Source: Flavobacteriales bacterium (lineage in GTDB: Bacteria; Bacteroidota; Bacteroidia; Flavobacteriales_D; Crocinitomicaceae). Taken from it: a stretch of 64,000 nucleotides of DNA. Made by a program: the position numbers and the translations under genes. Position 1 is the first letter of the stretch; each line of letters opens with the position of its first letter. The notes beneath the pieces are model-generated. The model saw only the letters and a list, made by a program, of their open reading frames with translations. It had not been told where the DNA came from and made no database searches. The stretch is taken from positions 110,469 to 174,468 of the forward strand of contig CANFJL010000006.1 in NCBI GenBank assembly GCA_947447525.1. Direction: 5' to 3'. Positions 1-6,851 of the stretch are shown here, one piece after another.

Positions 1-951
1 ATGAAGTTTGAGGTAGAAAGAAGGGTGGAAGAGGTGATGATTGAACAGTTTACTCAATTGTCCGTGAATGCATTTCGACAAATCAAGCAACCTTTAAATA
101 TTGACTTTCGAAGTGTTTATGATCCTAAAAATGAAGCTGACAATTCGTCATCTTGGGTTGGTTTTTTCTTTGGATTAATTATTTTGTTTTTTATTAGTCT
201 TTTTGGAATGACTGTTTTACGGGGTATAGCAAAAGACAAAAGTAATCGTATCGTAGAATTAATGCTGGCTAGTGTAAAGTCTAGAGATATGATGCTGGGT
301 AAGATTATGGGTATTGGCTGGGCAGCTTTATTGCAGTTGTTCATATGGACGCTACTTGTCGGACTTGGTCTTTTTGTTTTCAAGTCTTTTTTCTTTAAGG
401 ATATTTTTGATGCTTCTTCTTTTGAGGGTATTCAGATGAGTGAGGAGGTGAAAAATGAGATTTTGACCAATTCCTCTATTGCGAAATATAACGCCTTCAT
501 TGACTTGATCTATCATCGCATTAATTTTTGGGTCATGATTCCTCATTTTGTATTACTCTTTGTTTTGAGTTATTTATTTTATGCATCTTTCTTCAGTGCT
601 ATTGGCGCCACTGCAGGGACTGAAAGCGATGGACAACAGTTTGTGATTCCTATTTTTGTTGTATTAATGGTTTCCGTGTACGCTGGATATATGAGTGTTT
701 ATTGGCCGGATTCTCAATTGGCACATTTGTTTTTGTATCTTCCTTTCACCTCAGCAATGGTAATTCTTATAAATATCTCAAATGGTTTTGCTATTGGTTC
801 TTATGTCGAAACAATGCTCTCTGCACTAATTTTAATAGTAAGTTCTGGTTTATTTCTTTCTATAGCAGCTAGATTGTATAAAAATGGAATCTTAATCTAT
901 GGCCATTCTTTGCGATTGAGAAATTTGTTTCAATGGCTAAAAAAATCCTAA
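1..951 (+). CDS. ABC-2 type (NatB-like) transporter permease, 5' part outside window
   Basis: This is the C-terminal 316 residues of an integral membrane permease of an ABC-2/NatB-type exporter. After a short soluble stretch there are several hydrophobic segments: near residues 50-75, about 100-125, about 175-200, 215-235, 245-265 and 270-290. The segment GIAKDKSNRIVELMLASVK, between the first two membrane spans, is characteristic of NatB-like permeases, where the cytoplasmic loop contacts the ATPase. Family members are usually above 400 residues with an N-terminal membrane span and a large periplasmic domain, so the Met at base 1 is probably internal and the gene starts upstream of the window. 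The ATPase partner would be expected just upstream. The stop lies 3 bases before the next gene, suggesting co-transcription. Confidence 0.8.
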   Translation: MKFEVERRVEEVMIEQFTQLSVNAFRQIKQPLNIDFRSVYDPKNEADNSSSWVGFFFGLIILFFISLFGMTVLRGIAKDKSNRIVELMLASVKSRDMMLGKIMGIGWAALLQLFIWTLLVGLGLFVFKSFFFKDIFDASSFEGIQMSEEVKNEILTNSSIAKYNAFIDLIYHRINFWVMIPHFVLLFVLSYLFYASFFSAIGATAGTESDGQQFVIPIFVVLMVSVYAGYMSVYWPDSQLAHLFLYLPFTSAMVILINISNGFAIGSYVETMLSALILIVSSGLFLSIAARLYKNGILIYGHSLRLRNLFQWLKKS

Positions 952-954
952 TCA

Positions 955-1845
955 GTGATCAGGGCCGTAATAGATCTCGGAACCAATACGTTTAATCTTG
1001 CAATAGCTCAGGTTGGCCAGCAGGAATTAATTCTCGTTCATTCGGAGAAGGAAGGCGTTGCCTTGGGAATGGGAGGAATAAATGATTCTTATATCACCGA
1101 AGATGCTATTCAACGTGCCTTGTCTTGTTTATCAAGATTTGTTGCTGTTTGTGTTGAATATAAGGTATCTGAGATCAAAGCAATTGGAACCTCCGCAATC
1201 AGAGATGCTCAAAATTCAAATGATTTCTTAAATAGAGTGTTTTTAGCTACGGGAATTTCAATTGAAGTGATTGATGGTCCAACAGAAGCTGCTTATATCT
1301 ATAAAGGAATTGCTTTTTCTTATTCTTTTGAAACATCAGGTTTGATAATGGATATTGGTGGCGGAAGCACTGAATTTATACTAGCCGATGCATCGGGTAT
1401 TCAAAAATTAGTTTCTTTGGATATCGGTGTGTCTAGAATCATTCAAACTTATTCGCTTCATGATCCTCTGTCAAAAAAGGACATTAAAAATATTGAAGAT
1501 TTTCTAGAGGAAAGGGATCAGGACTTTTTTTCAAATATTATGGCAGAGTCATTCATTGGTGCCTCTGGTAGTTTTGAAACTTTTTATGAATTGATTCATG
1601 AAAAGGGATTCCCAAGTCCTTATGAGCCTTTTGAGGTAAACTTGAATGATTTTCTTGAGGTTTTAAATCAGGTAATCGCTTCGTCTTTACAGGAGAGAAA
1701 TGAAAATCCATACATTATCGAAATTAGAAAAATAATGGCGCCTATTGCAGCGGTAAAAGTGCGATGGGTACTTTCTAAAATTAATCCCAAACGCATCGTT
1801 GTTTCACCCTGTTCCCTTAAAGAAGGTGTACTCTTGTCTTTTTAA
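955..1845 (+). CDS. Ppx/GppA family phosphatase (short form)
   Basis: A 296-residue member of the exopolyphosphatase / guanosine pentaphosphate phosphatase family, which hydrolyses polyphosphate or pppGpp in the cytoplasm. Two phosphate-binding signatures of the actin-like ATPase fold are visible: the N-terminal AVIDLGTNTFNLAIAQ and DIGGGSTEFIL near residue 130. The length matches the short form that lacks the C-terminal HD domain. I chose the GTG at 955 because it gives the expected first beta strand directly and lies only 3 bases after the preceding stop. A second paralogue lies at 41074, and which of the two is the main exopolyphosphatase cannot be told from sequence. Confidence 0.9.
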   Translation: MIRAVIDLGTNTFNLAIAQVGQQELILVHSEKEGVALGMGGINDSYITEDAIQRALSCLSRFVAVCVEYKVSEIKAIGTSAIRDAQNSNDFLNRVFLATGISIEVIDGPTEAAYIYKGIAFSYSFETSGLIMDIGGGSTEFILADASGIQKLVSLDIGVSRIIQTYSLHDPLSKKDIKNIEDFLEERDQDFFSNIMAESFIGASGSFETFYELIHEKGFPSPYEPFEVNLNDFLEVLNQVIASSLQERNENPYIIEIRKIMAPIAAVKVRWVLSKINPKRIVVSPCSLKEGVLLSF

Positions 1846-1984
1846 GTGTCACTTTACTTAATTTCATAAGATAATAAGATTTTTTGTTTCCTTTTAATGT
1901 GTCGCACCATAACATTTCCTTCAATAAATATCGTATTTTTGAACCTGTTAATGCACTAAATATTTCTTAATTAATATCTGTAAA

Positions 1985-2794
1985 ATGAATAAAACAGCTA
2001 CTTTTTTTGGCTATGATTATTTAGACTTATTGCACTTGATTTTTAAAATAGGAGCAAACTTGTTGATTAGTGCCATCATTCTTGTTGTTGGCTTTTGGCT
2101 TTCTAATGTTTTAGGGAAATTCACTTCTAAATTACTACGAAGAAGTAAAACTGATGAAGGATTAATTACGTTTTTATCAAGTTTTGTTGTGCTTGCCTCC
2201 AAGGTTTTGGTTATTGTAACCGCTATTACTCAACTTGGTGTTGCAATGACATCTTTTGTGACCATTCTTGGAGCTGCGGGTATCGCAATAGGTATGGCGT
2301 TCTCTGGTACGCTTTCTAATTTTGCAGGTGGAATAATGATTCTTGTCCTGAAACCTTTTAAAGTTAAAGATACTATCCTAGCGCAAAATGTTCAAGGAGT
2401 GGTTAATGAAATTCAAATATTTAATACGTATCTAACAACTTCTGATAATAAGGTGGTTATTCTTCCTAATGGTCCTTTAGCCAATGGAACGATTATTAAT
2501 TTCTCTAAAGCTGAAAAAAGAAAAATTGAAGTCATTATGCCCATTCGATATGGTGATAACTTAGATGGAATTATGGAGACCTTAAAGGAGTCTTTTCTAT
2601 TGGATGAAAAAATTCTTAAAGATCCTCAACCTAGTATTCAATTAACGCAACTAGGAGAGGAAAAAGCAAGTTTATCGATTCAGGTTTGGGTCAAAAATAT
2701 CAATTTTATTGCGGTATCTAATTCCGTAAATGCTATCGTTTATCGATTGGTATCTTCAGAAGGGTATTTAAATGTAAAGAATCAAAATGATTGA
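1985..2794 (+). CDS. MscS-family small-conductance mechanosensitive channel
   Basis: A 269-residue inner-membrane channel that opens under membrane tension to release solutes after hypo-osmotic shock. Three hydrophobic segments lie at roughly residues 15-40, 62-85 and 90-125. The third is the Gly/Ala-rich pore helix (GAAGIAIGMAFSGTLSNFAG), and it is followed by the MscS beta domain with the ILPNGPLANGTIINFS stretch. The length is close to the 286 residues of E. coli MscS. A TAnnTTTG box (TATTTTTG, 1934-1941) precedes the gene by about 45 bases. The end overlaps the thioesterase gene by 8 bases, so the two are probably translated together. Confidence 0.92.
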   Translation: MNKTATFFGYDYLDLLHLIFKIGANLLISAIILVVGFWLSNVLGKFTSKLLRRSKTDEGLITFLSSFVVLASKVLVIVTAITQLGVAMTSFVTILGAAGIAIGMAFSGTLSNFAGGIMILVLKPFKVKDTILAQNVQGVVNEIQIFNTYLTTSDNKVVILPNGPLANGTIINFSKAEKRKIEVIMPIRYGDNLDGIMETLKESFLLDEKILKDPQPSIQLTQLGEEKASLSIQVWVKNINFIAVSNSVNAIVYRLVSSEGYLNVKNQND

Positions 2795-3206
2795 TTTAAT
2801 TCAGCAATATATAGAAAGTAATCATTTCGGAGCTTTCGTAGGTATGGATTTTAAAATCTTAAATCCAGGTGAAACGCTTTATGAAATTGAAATAAAAAAT
2901 CAACATCTTGCTACGCCAAATATGGCGCATGGTGGACTCATATCAGCTCTTTTAGATGCTTCGATGGGGGTTGGAGCTTTATCAATGGTTGCAGAGAATA
3001 ATCAAGTGGTATCTACTGTTGAAATGAAGGTGAATTTTTTAAGGGCCGTGCGCCTAGGAGACAAGCTTTCTGCTACTTCGATTGTAGTTAGAAAAGGAAA
3101 AAATACGATTGTAATGCAGTCTGAAGCTAGAAATCAAGACGATAAATTGGTGGCTGTTTCAAGTGGCACTTTTTTTATTCTTCCTGCAGCTGTTTCTGGA
3201 TTTTAA
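2787..3206 (+). CDS. PaaI-like hotdog-fold acyl-CoA thioesterase
   Basis: A 139-residue hotdog-fold protein of the PaaI/YbdB-type thioesterase family, predicted to hydrolyse acyl-CoA or aryl-CoA esters in the cytoplasm. The typical N-terminal substrate-binding segment is NMAHGGLISALLDASMGVGA (residues about 45-64), with the HGG turn and the acidic Asp on the central helix. The following strand (VSTVEMKVNFLRAV) is the usual VELKINYLRP-like stretch. It overlaps the upstream MscS gene by 8 bases. The substrate is unknown; the context (channel and DUF1295 protein) gives no hint. Confidence 0.88.
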   Translation: MIDLIQQYIESNHFGAFVGMDFKILNPGETLYEIEIKNQHLATPNMAHGGLISALLDASMGVGALSMVAENNQVVSTVEMKVNFLRAVRLGDKLSATSIVVRKGKNTIVMQSEARNQDDKLVAVSSGTFFILPAAVSGF

Positions 3207-3232
3207 TTATATTCGCATTTAAATATCTTTAT

Positions 3233-4156
3233 ATGTTACTCACTATTTTACTTTTAATTTTCACGGTAATTATTGTCCCTTTTGTTAGTTTTAATTATGG
3301 AACAGCGTTAACGGATCTTCAATCAATAGTGCTCTACGATCATATGGTATATGTTGTAGGTGCTGTCATTGCGTATTGTTTTATTATAGGTGAAATTTCA
3401 AAAAATAATTCTCAAGTAGATAAATTGTGGAGCATTGTACCCATTTATTATGTTTGGCACATGACCGGTGTATGTCACTGGGAACCTAGAATGATCTTTA
3501 TGTCTATTCTAGTGAGTATTTGGGGTATTAGATTGACCTATAACTTCGCGAGAAGAGGTGCATATCAATGGAAATTTTGGGCAGGTGAAGAAGATTATCG
3601 TTGGGAAGAATTGCGTAAAAGACCAGGTTTTAATAATCGCTTCGTATGGATGTTGTTTAATCTTTTCTTTATCAGCGCTTACCAAAATATACTAATTTTC
3701 TTATTTACGATTCCAATTCTTACGGTTGTTGGTTCTGGGAAACCTTTAAATTGGATCGATTATCTTTTAGGATTGATTTATGTTATATGTGTCGTAATTG
3801 AATTTGTTGCAGATCAACAACAATATGATTTTCAAACAGAAAAGCACCGCAGAATAAATGCAGGTGAAGATTTAGGGGAATATGCACATGGTTTTATTGC
3901 TACTGGATTGTGGGCTAAGGTGCGTCATCCAAATTATGCCATGGAACAAACGATTTGGGTAGTCTTTTATCTCTTTAGCGTTCATGCAACAGGTGAATGG
4001 GTTAATTGGTCGGTAGCTGGTTGTGCTTTATTGTTGATTTTATTTAAAGGAAGTTCAGATTTTTCTGAAGAAATTTCAGCTAAGAAATATCCGGAATATA
4101 AAAACTATCAACAAAGGGTTCCGAGATTTATCCCCTTTACCAAAAGAGCTAAATAG
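3233..4156 (+). CDS. DUF1295 / steroid 5-alpha-reductase-like membrane protein
   Basis: A 307-residue polytopic membrane protein of the DUF1295 family, which shares the C-terminal fold of steroid 5-alpha reductases and isoprenylcysteine methyltransferases. Hydrophobic segments occur at about residues 1-20, 35-60, 85-105, 140-170, 180-200, 235-250 and 260-275. Family hallmarks are VDKLWSIVPIYY, the charged loop around RRGAYQWKFWAGEEDYRWE, and KVRHPNYAMEQTIW near the C-terminus, a cofactor-binding motif in related enzymes. The true substrate is unknown. The 3' end overlaps the convergent MerR gene by 8 bases, with both stop codons inside the overlap. Confidence 0.88.
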   Translation: MLLTILLLIFTVIIVPFVSFNYGTALTDLQSIVLYDHMVYVVGAVIAYCFIIGEISKNNSQVDKLWSIVPIYYVWHMTGVCHWEPRMIFMSILVSIWGIRLTYNFARRGAYQWKFWAGEEDYRWEELRKRPGFNNRFVWMLFNLFFISAYQNILIFLFTIPILTVVGSGKPLNWIDYLLGLIYVICVVIEFVADQQQYDFQTEKHRRINAGEDLGEYAHGFIATGLWAKVRHPNYAMEQTIWVVFYLFSVHATGEWVNWSVAGCALLLILFKGSSDFSEEISAKKYPEYKNYQQRVPRFIPFTKRAK

Positions 4157-4505
4157 ATTTTAATCGAATTAACTTTTGCTTGATTTGCTCTAGTTGAGCA
4201 ATGACTTCCTCTGTGTTTACAGACTCTTTTGTATCGATAGCTCCATCAGTGATTTTGATTTTTAATGCTTTTTTAGCGCCCTCAATTGTAAAACCTTGAA
4301 TCTTAACTAATTGATAAATATTGTTAATTTCTTGGATTTCTTTAACGGAATATAAGCGATTTCCTTTGTTGTTTTTCTTGACAACTATAAGTTTAAATTC
4401 ACGCTCCCAAAACCTTAGTAATGAAGGATTTACATTCAATAGTTTAGCCAGCTCTCCAATGGAGTAGTAGAGTTTGCTGAGTTCATTGATCTTAATTAAA
4501 GTCAC
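4149..4505 (-). CDS. MerR family transcriptional regulator
   Basis: A 118-residue DNA-binding protein. The N-terminal winged helix-turn-helix of the MerR family is clear (YYSIGELAKLLNVNPSLLRF, then REF and the wing with NRLYS), followed by a second DNA-binding helix with LVKIQGFTIEGAKKALK. The C-terminal about 30 residues look like the start of the dimerisation coiled coil (EEVIAQLEQIKQKLIRLKS). There is no metal- or drug-binding domain, as in the short MerR proteins common in Bacteroidota. It is transcribed divergently from the NlpC/P60 gene at 4560 across a 54-base gap, so it could regulate that gene or itself. Confidence 0.9.
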   Translation of the reverse strand: MTLIKINELSKLYYSIGELAKLLNVNPSLLRFWEREFKLIVVKKNNKGNRLYSVKEIQEINNIYQLVKIQGFTIEGAKKALKIKITDGAIDTKESVNTEEVIAQLEQIKQKLIRLKSI

Positions 4506-4537
4506 GCTTTTATAGGAATTATTCCCGAAAATAGTTA

Positions 4538-4545
4538 TAATTTTG
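4538..4545 (+). promoter_or_regulatory. Possible Bacteroidota -7 box (TAATTTTG) for the NlpC/P60 gene
   Basis: The octamer fits the Bacteroidota housekeeping -7 consensus TAnnTTTG and ends 14 bases before the ATG at 4560. It lies in the only intergenic space between this gene and the divergent MerR gene. No convincing -33 TTG was found, so this rests on one box and its position. Confidence 0.45.
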
Positions 4546-4559
4546 CAACTGAAAATGTT

Positions 4560-5096
4560 ATGAGAGAATTAAAAACGATATTTTTTGTAATAATACTTTT
4601 TTATTCAAGCGCGCAAGTTTGGAGCCAAAACGCTAACAGCGGTCAAAAAAAGTCCTCCGATTCTTTACCTGCTTTTAACAATAAAAACAGCGCTAAAGTT
4701 GATGCAATAATTTCTTATGCTAAAACTTTTATGGGTACACCATATAAATGGGGCGGTACTACTCCTTCTGGTTTTGATTGTTCTGGATTTATAAATTATA
4801 TTTTTGGAAATTTTGGTTTTCAATTGACGCGTACCAGTTATAATCTTGCTGAATTAGGAGAAACCATTAAGTTAGATGATCTTCAACCTGGAGATTTGAT
4901 GTTTTTCCGAGGCAGTGCAAATGGAGGCGGTGTTGCGCACGTTGCAATGGTGATTGAGGTTTCTCCTGATGCTATTCGTTTTATTCATTCTTCAACCTCT
5001 AGAGGAGTAACGGTGGATAATTTTAAGACGAGTAAGTATTACATTTCTCGCTATGTTAAAGCAAAACGCTTGGACTACGGAGCCGCAAAACACTAG
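4560..5096 (+). CDS. Secreted NlpC/P60 family cysteine peptidase (murein hydrolase)
   Basis: A 178-residue exported protein that should cleave peptidoglycan stem peptides. A signal peptide covers about residues 1-22 (hydrophobic core then QVWSQNAN). A short Ser/Lys-rich linker leads into the NlpC/P60 (C40) domain. The catalytic Cys is in GFDCSGFINYIF, the His in GGVAHVAMVIE, and a third polar residue in FIHSSTSRGV, so the triad is intact. The domain begins with AKTFMGTPYKWGGTTPSG, the family's usual entry motif. The gene stands alone, divergent from the MerR regulator. Confidence 0.93.
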   Translation: MRELKTIFFVIILFYSSAQVWSQNANSGQKKSSDSLPAFNNKNSAKVDAIISYAKTFMGTPYKWGGTTPSGFDCSGFINYIFGNFGFQLTRTSYNLAELGETIKLDDLQPGDLMFFRGSANGGGVAHVAMVIEVSPDAIRFIHSSTSRGVTVDNFKTSKYYISRYVKAKRLDYGAAKH

Positions 5097-5115
5097 AATT
5101 TAAACTTTTCTAGCG

Positions 5116-5123
5116 TATCTTTG
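5116..5123 (+). promoter_or_regulatory. Possible -7 box (TATCTTTG) for the VUT transporter gene
   Basis: A match to TAnnTTTG ending 10 bases before the ATG at 5134, in the 37-base gap after the NlpC/P60 gene. It would give a very short leader. No -33 element was identified. Confidence 0.4.
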
Positions 5124-5133
5124 TTTTCGTATT

Positions 5134-5844
5134 ATGGACTTCTCTACAATCTTAGGAAAAAAACAATGGTTCTTTGTTATTCTAGCAGGTTTGTTCATTA
5201 CTAATGCTGTTACAGCTGAATTAATAAGTAATAAACTTATTGAAATCCCTTTAAATTTTTCTTTCTTTGGTCATAAATTTGGACCTTTCATTACCATTGT
5301 TGGAATTTTACCTTGGCCCATTGTGTTTTTACTTACGGACCTAATCAATGAATTTTATGGACCAAAAGTCGTTCGCAGACTTTCTTGGATTACAGCCGGT
5401 TTGATATTATATTGTTTTATTTTAGTGGGTGTTTCTTTAGCAATTCCAGCTGTTGAACTTCCAAATTCAGGTCTTGCAAGTGATGAAGACTATCGAATGG
5501 TTTTTGGTCAAGCTCAAATGATAATAATTGGTAGTATCACTGCCTTCTTAGTCTCTCAGCTGTTGGATGCAACGGTTTTTACTTTTATAAAAAATAAAAC
5601 AGGAGATCGATTCGTTTGGTTGAGAAGTACTGGCAGTACTCTGGTTTCTCAGTTAATTGATTCTTATATTGTCCTGTATATTGGTTTTGTCCTGCCAGGA
5701 AAAATGTCTTTTATTGATTATATGAATATAGCGCCAACCAATTATGTTTTGAAAATAGTGATCGCTTTCGCATTGATTCCTTTAATTTACTTAGGACATT
5801 GGGTGCTAAAAAAACATGTTTTCACTTCTTCTAAAATTTCTTAA
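5134..5844 (+). CDS. VUT family queuosine precursor transporter (YhhQ-like)
   Basis: A 236-residue inner-membrane protein of the VUT/YhhQ family, which imports queuosine precursors such as preQ0 or preQ1. There are about six hydrophobic segments. Family motifs include VTAELISNKLIEI near residue 30, TDLINEFYGPKVVRR around residue 70, and STGSTLVSQLIDSYIVLYIG around residue 175, where the family carries its conserved QxxD. The length is typical. The downstream msrB gene begins one base after this stop. Confidence 0.9.
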   Translation: MDFSTILGKKQWFFVILAGLFITNAVTAELISNKLIEIPLNFSFFGHKFGPFITIVGILPWPIVFLLTDLINEFYGPKVVRRLSWITAGLILYCFILVGVSLAIPAVELPNSGLASDEDYRMVFGQAQMIIIGSITAFLVSQLLDATVFTFIKNKTGDRFVWLRSTGSTLVSQLIDSYIVLYIGFVLPGKMSFIDYMNIAPTNYVLKIVIAFALIPLIYLGHWVLKKHVFTSSKIS

Positions 5845-5845
5845 T

Positions 5846-6328
5846 ATGAAAGTCATTTATTGTTTAATGCTGCTCATTCTTACACAATGCACCCTAGCGC
5901 AATCAGATGCTAAATCAAAACAAATAGAGGAACCTAAATTAGTGCCTTTTGCAAAAAAAATGCTTCCTGAAAATGTTTGTTATATCGTAAGGGATGGTGG
6001 AACAGAAGAACCTTTTTCTGGTAAGTATGTGAATCATCATGAGAAAGGTACTTATCTCTGTGTGGCTTGTGATCATGAGTTATTTTCTAGTAGTGCAAAA
6101 TATGATTCGGGTTCCGGTTGGCCAAGTTTCTATGATGTTCTCAATTCAAAGGATGTTAAACAATTACACGACACTTCTTTCGGAATGGATCGCATTGAAA
6201 TTCGCTGTAGTTTTTGTGATGCACATCTCGGACATTTATTCAATGATGGGCCCAATCCAACAGGATTAAGGTACTGCGTGAATTCTGCCTCTCTCATTTT
6301 TATTCCTAATTCTTCCAATCATGATTAA
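5846..6328 (+). CDS. msrB: Peptide-methionine (R)-S-oxide reductase MsrB, with signal peptide
   Basis: Reduces the R epimer of methionine sulfoxide in proteins. I place the start at 5846 (MKVIYCLMLL), just after the preceding stop, rather than at 5816, which lies inside the upstream gene; this leaves a 160-residue protein with an N-terminal signal peptide (hydrophobic core, then CTLAQSDA). The two zinc-binding CxxC pairs are present (LCVACDHELF and IRCSFCDAHLGHLF), as is the catalytic Cys in LRYCVNSASL. Export to the periplasm or outer membrane is inferred from the leader. The Cys in LTQCTLA is not a good lipobox because Gln precedes it. It overlaps msrA by 8 bases. Confidence 0.94.
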   Translation: MKVIYCLMLLILTQCTLAQSDAKSKQIEEPKLVPFAKKMLPENVCYIVRDGGTEEPFSGKYVNHHEKGTYLCVACDHELFSSSAKYDSGSGWPSFYDVLNSKDVKQLHDTSFGMDRIEIRCSFCDAHLGHLFNDGPNPTGLRYCVNSASLIFIPNSSNHD

Positions 6329-6851
6329 AGAAATTACACTAGGTGCTGGATGTTTCTGGTGTTTAGACTCTTGTTTTAAGGATTTAAAAGGTGTTTTGCA
6401 AACCTTTCCTGGTTATGCTGGAGGAAGTGTATTAAATCCTACTTATGAAGCTGTTTGTAATGGAACAACAGGTCACGCAGAAGTGGTTCGCGTTATTTAT
6501 GATGATACTATCATTTCTTTTGATGAAATAATGAATTTATTTTGGTGGATTCACGATCCTACGCAATTAAACCGTCAAGGAAATGATATCGGTACTCAAT
6601 ACCGTTCGGTAATTTTTTATCATGATCTAGAACAAAAAAATAGGGCGGAGAAACTTAAAAGTTCTTTAGAAAATTTAAAGGTTTATCCTAAACCTATCGT
6701 TACTCAAATTGTTCCTATCGAAAATTATTTTCAAGCAGAAGCTTATCACCACGATTATTTCAGCAAGAATCCTCAAAATCAATACTGTCAAATGGTGGTT
6801 AAACCAAAAATAGATAAGTTTAAAAGCGTTTTTGAAGGAAAGATTAAATGA
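6321..6851 (+). CDS. msrA: Peptide-methionine (S)-S-oxide reductase MsrA
   Basis: A 176-residue enzyme reducing the S epimer of methionine sulfoxide. The catalytic motif GAGCFWCLDSCF is at the N-terminus, and the family signatures GYAGG, THE-like TGHAEVVRV, HDPTQLNRQGNDIGTQYRS and YHHDYFSKNP follow in order. No signal peptide is visible. The start overlaps the end of msrB by 8 bases, so the two reductases form a translationally coupled pair. The gene ends exactly one base before the convergent T9SS gene, so any terminator must lie inside coding sequence. Confidence 0.95.
   Translation: MIKEITLGAGCFWCLDSCFKDLKGVLQTFPGYAGGSVLNPTYEAVCNGTTGHAEVVRVIYDDTIISFDEIMNLFWWIHDPTQLNRQGNDIGTQYRSVIFYHDLEQKNRAEKLKSSLENLKVYPKPIVTQIVPIENYFQAEAYHHDYFSKNPQNQYCQMVVKPKIDKFKSVFEGKIK

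Noticed and set aside
5816..5845. Earlier start for MsrB
   Set aside because: The extension lies inside the VUT transporter gene, whereas the ATG at 5846 gives a proper signal peptide.
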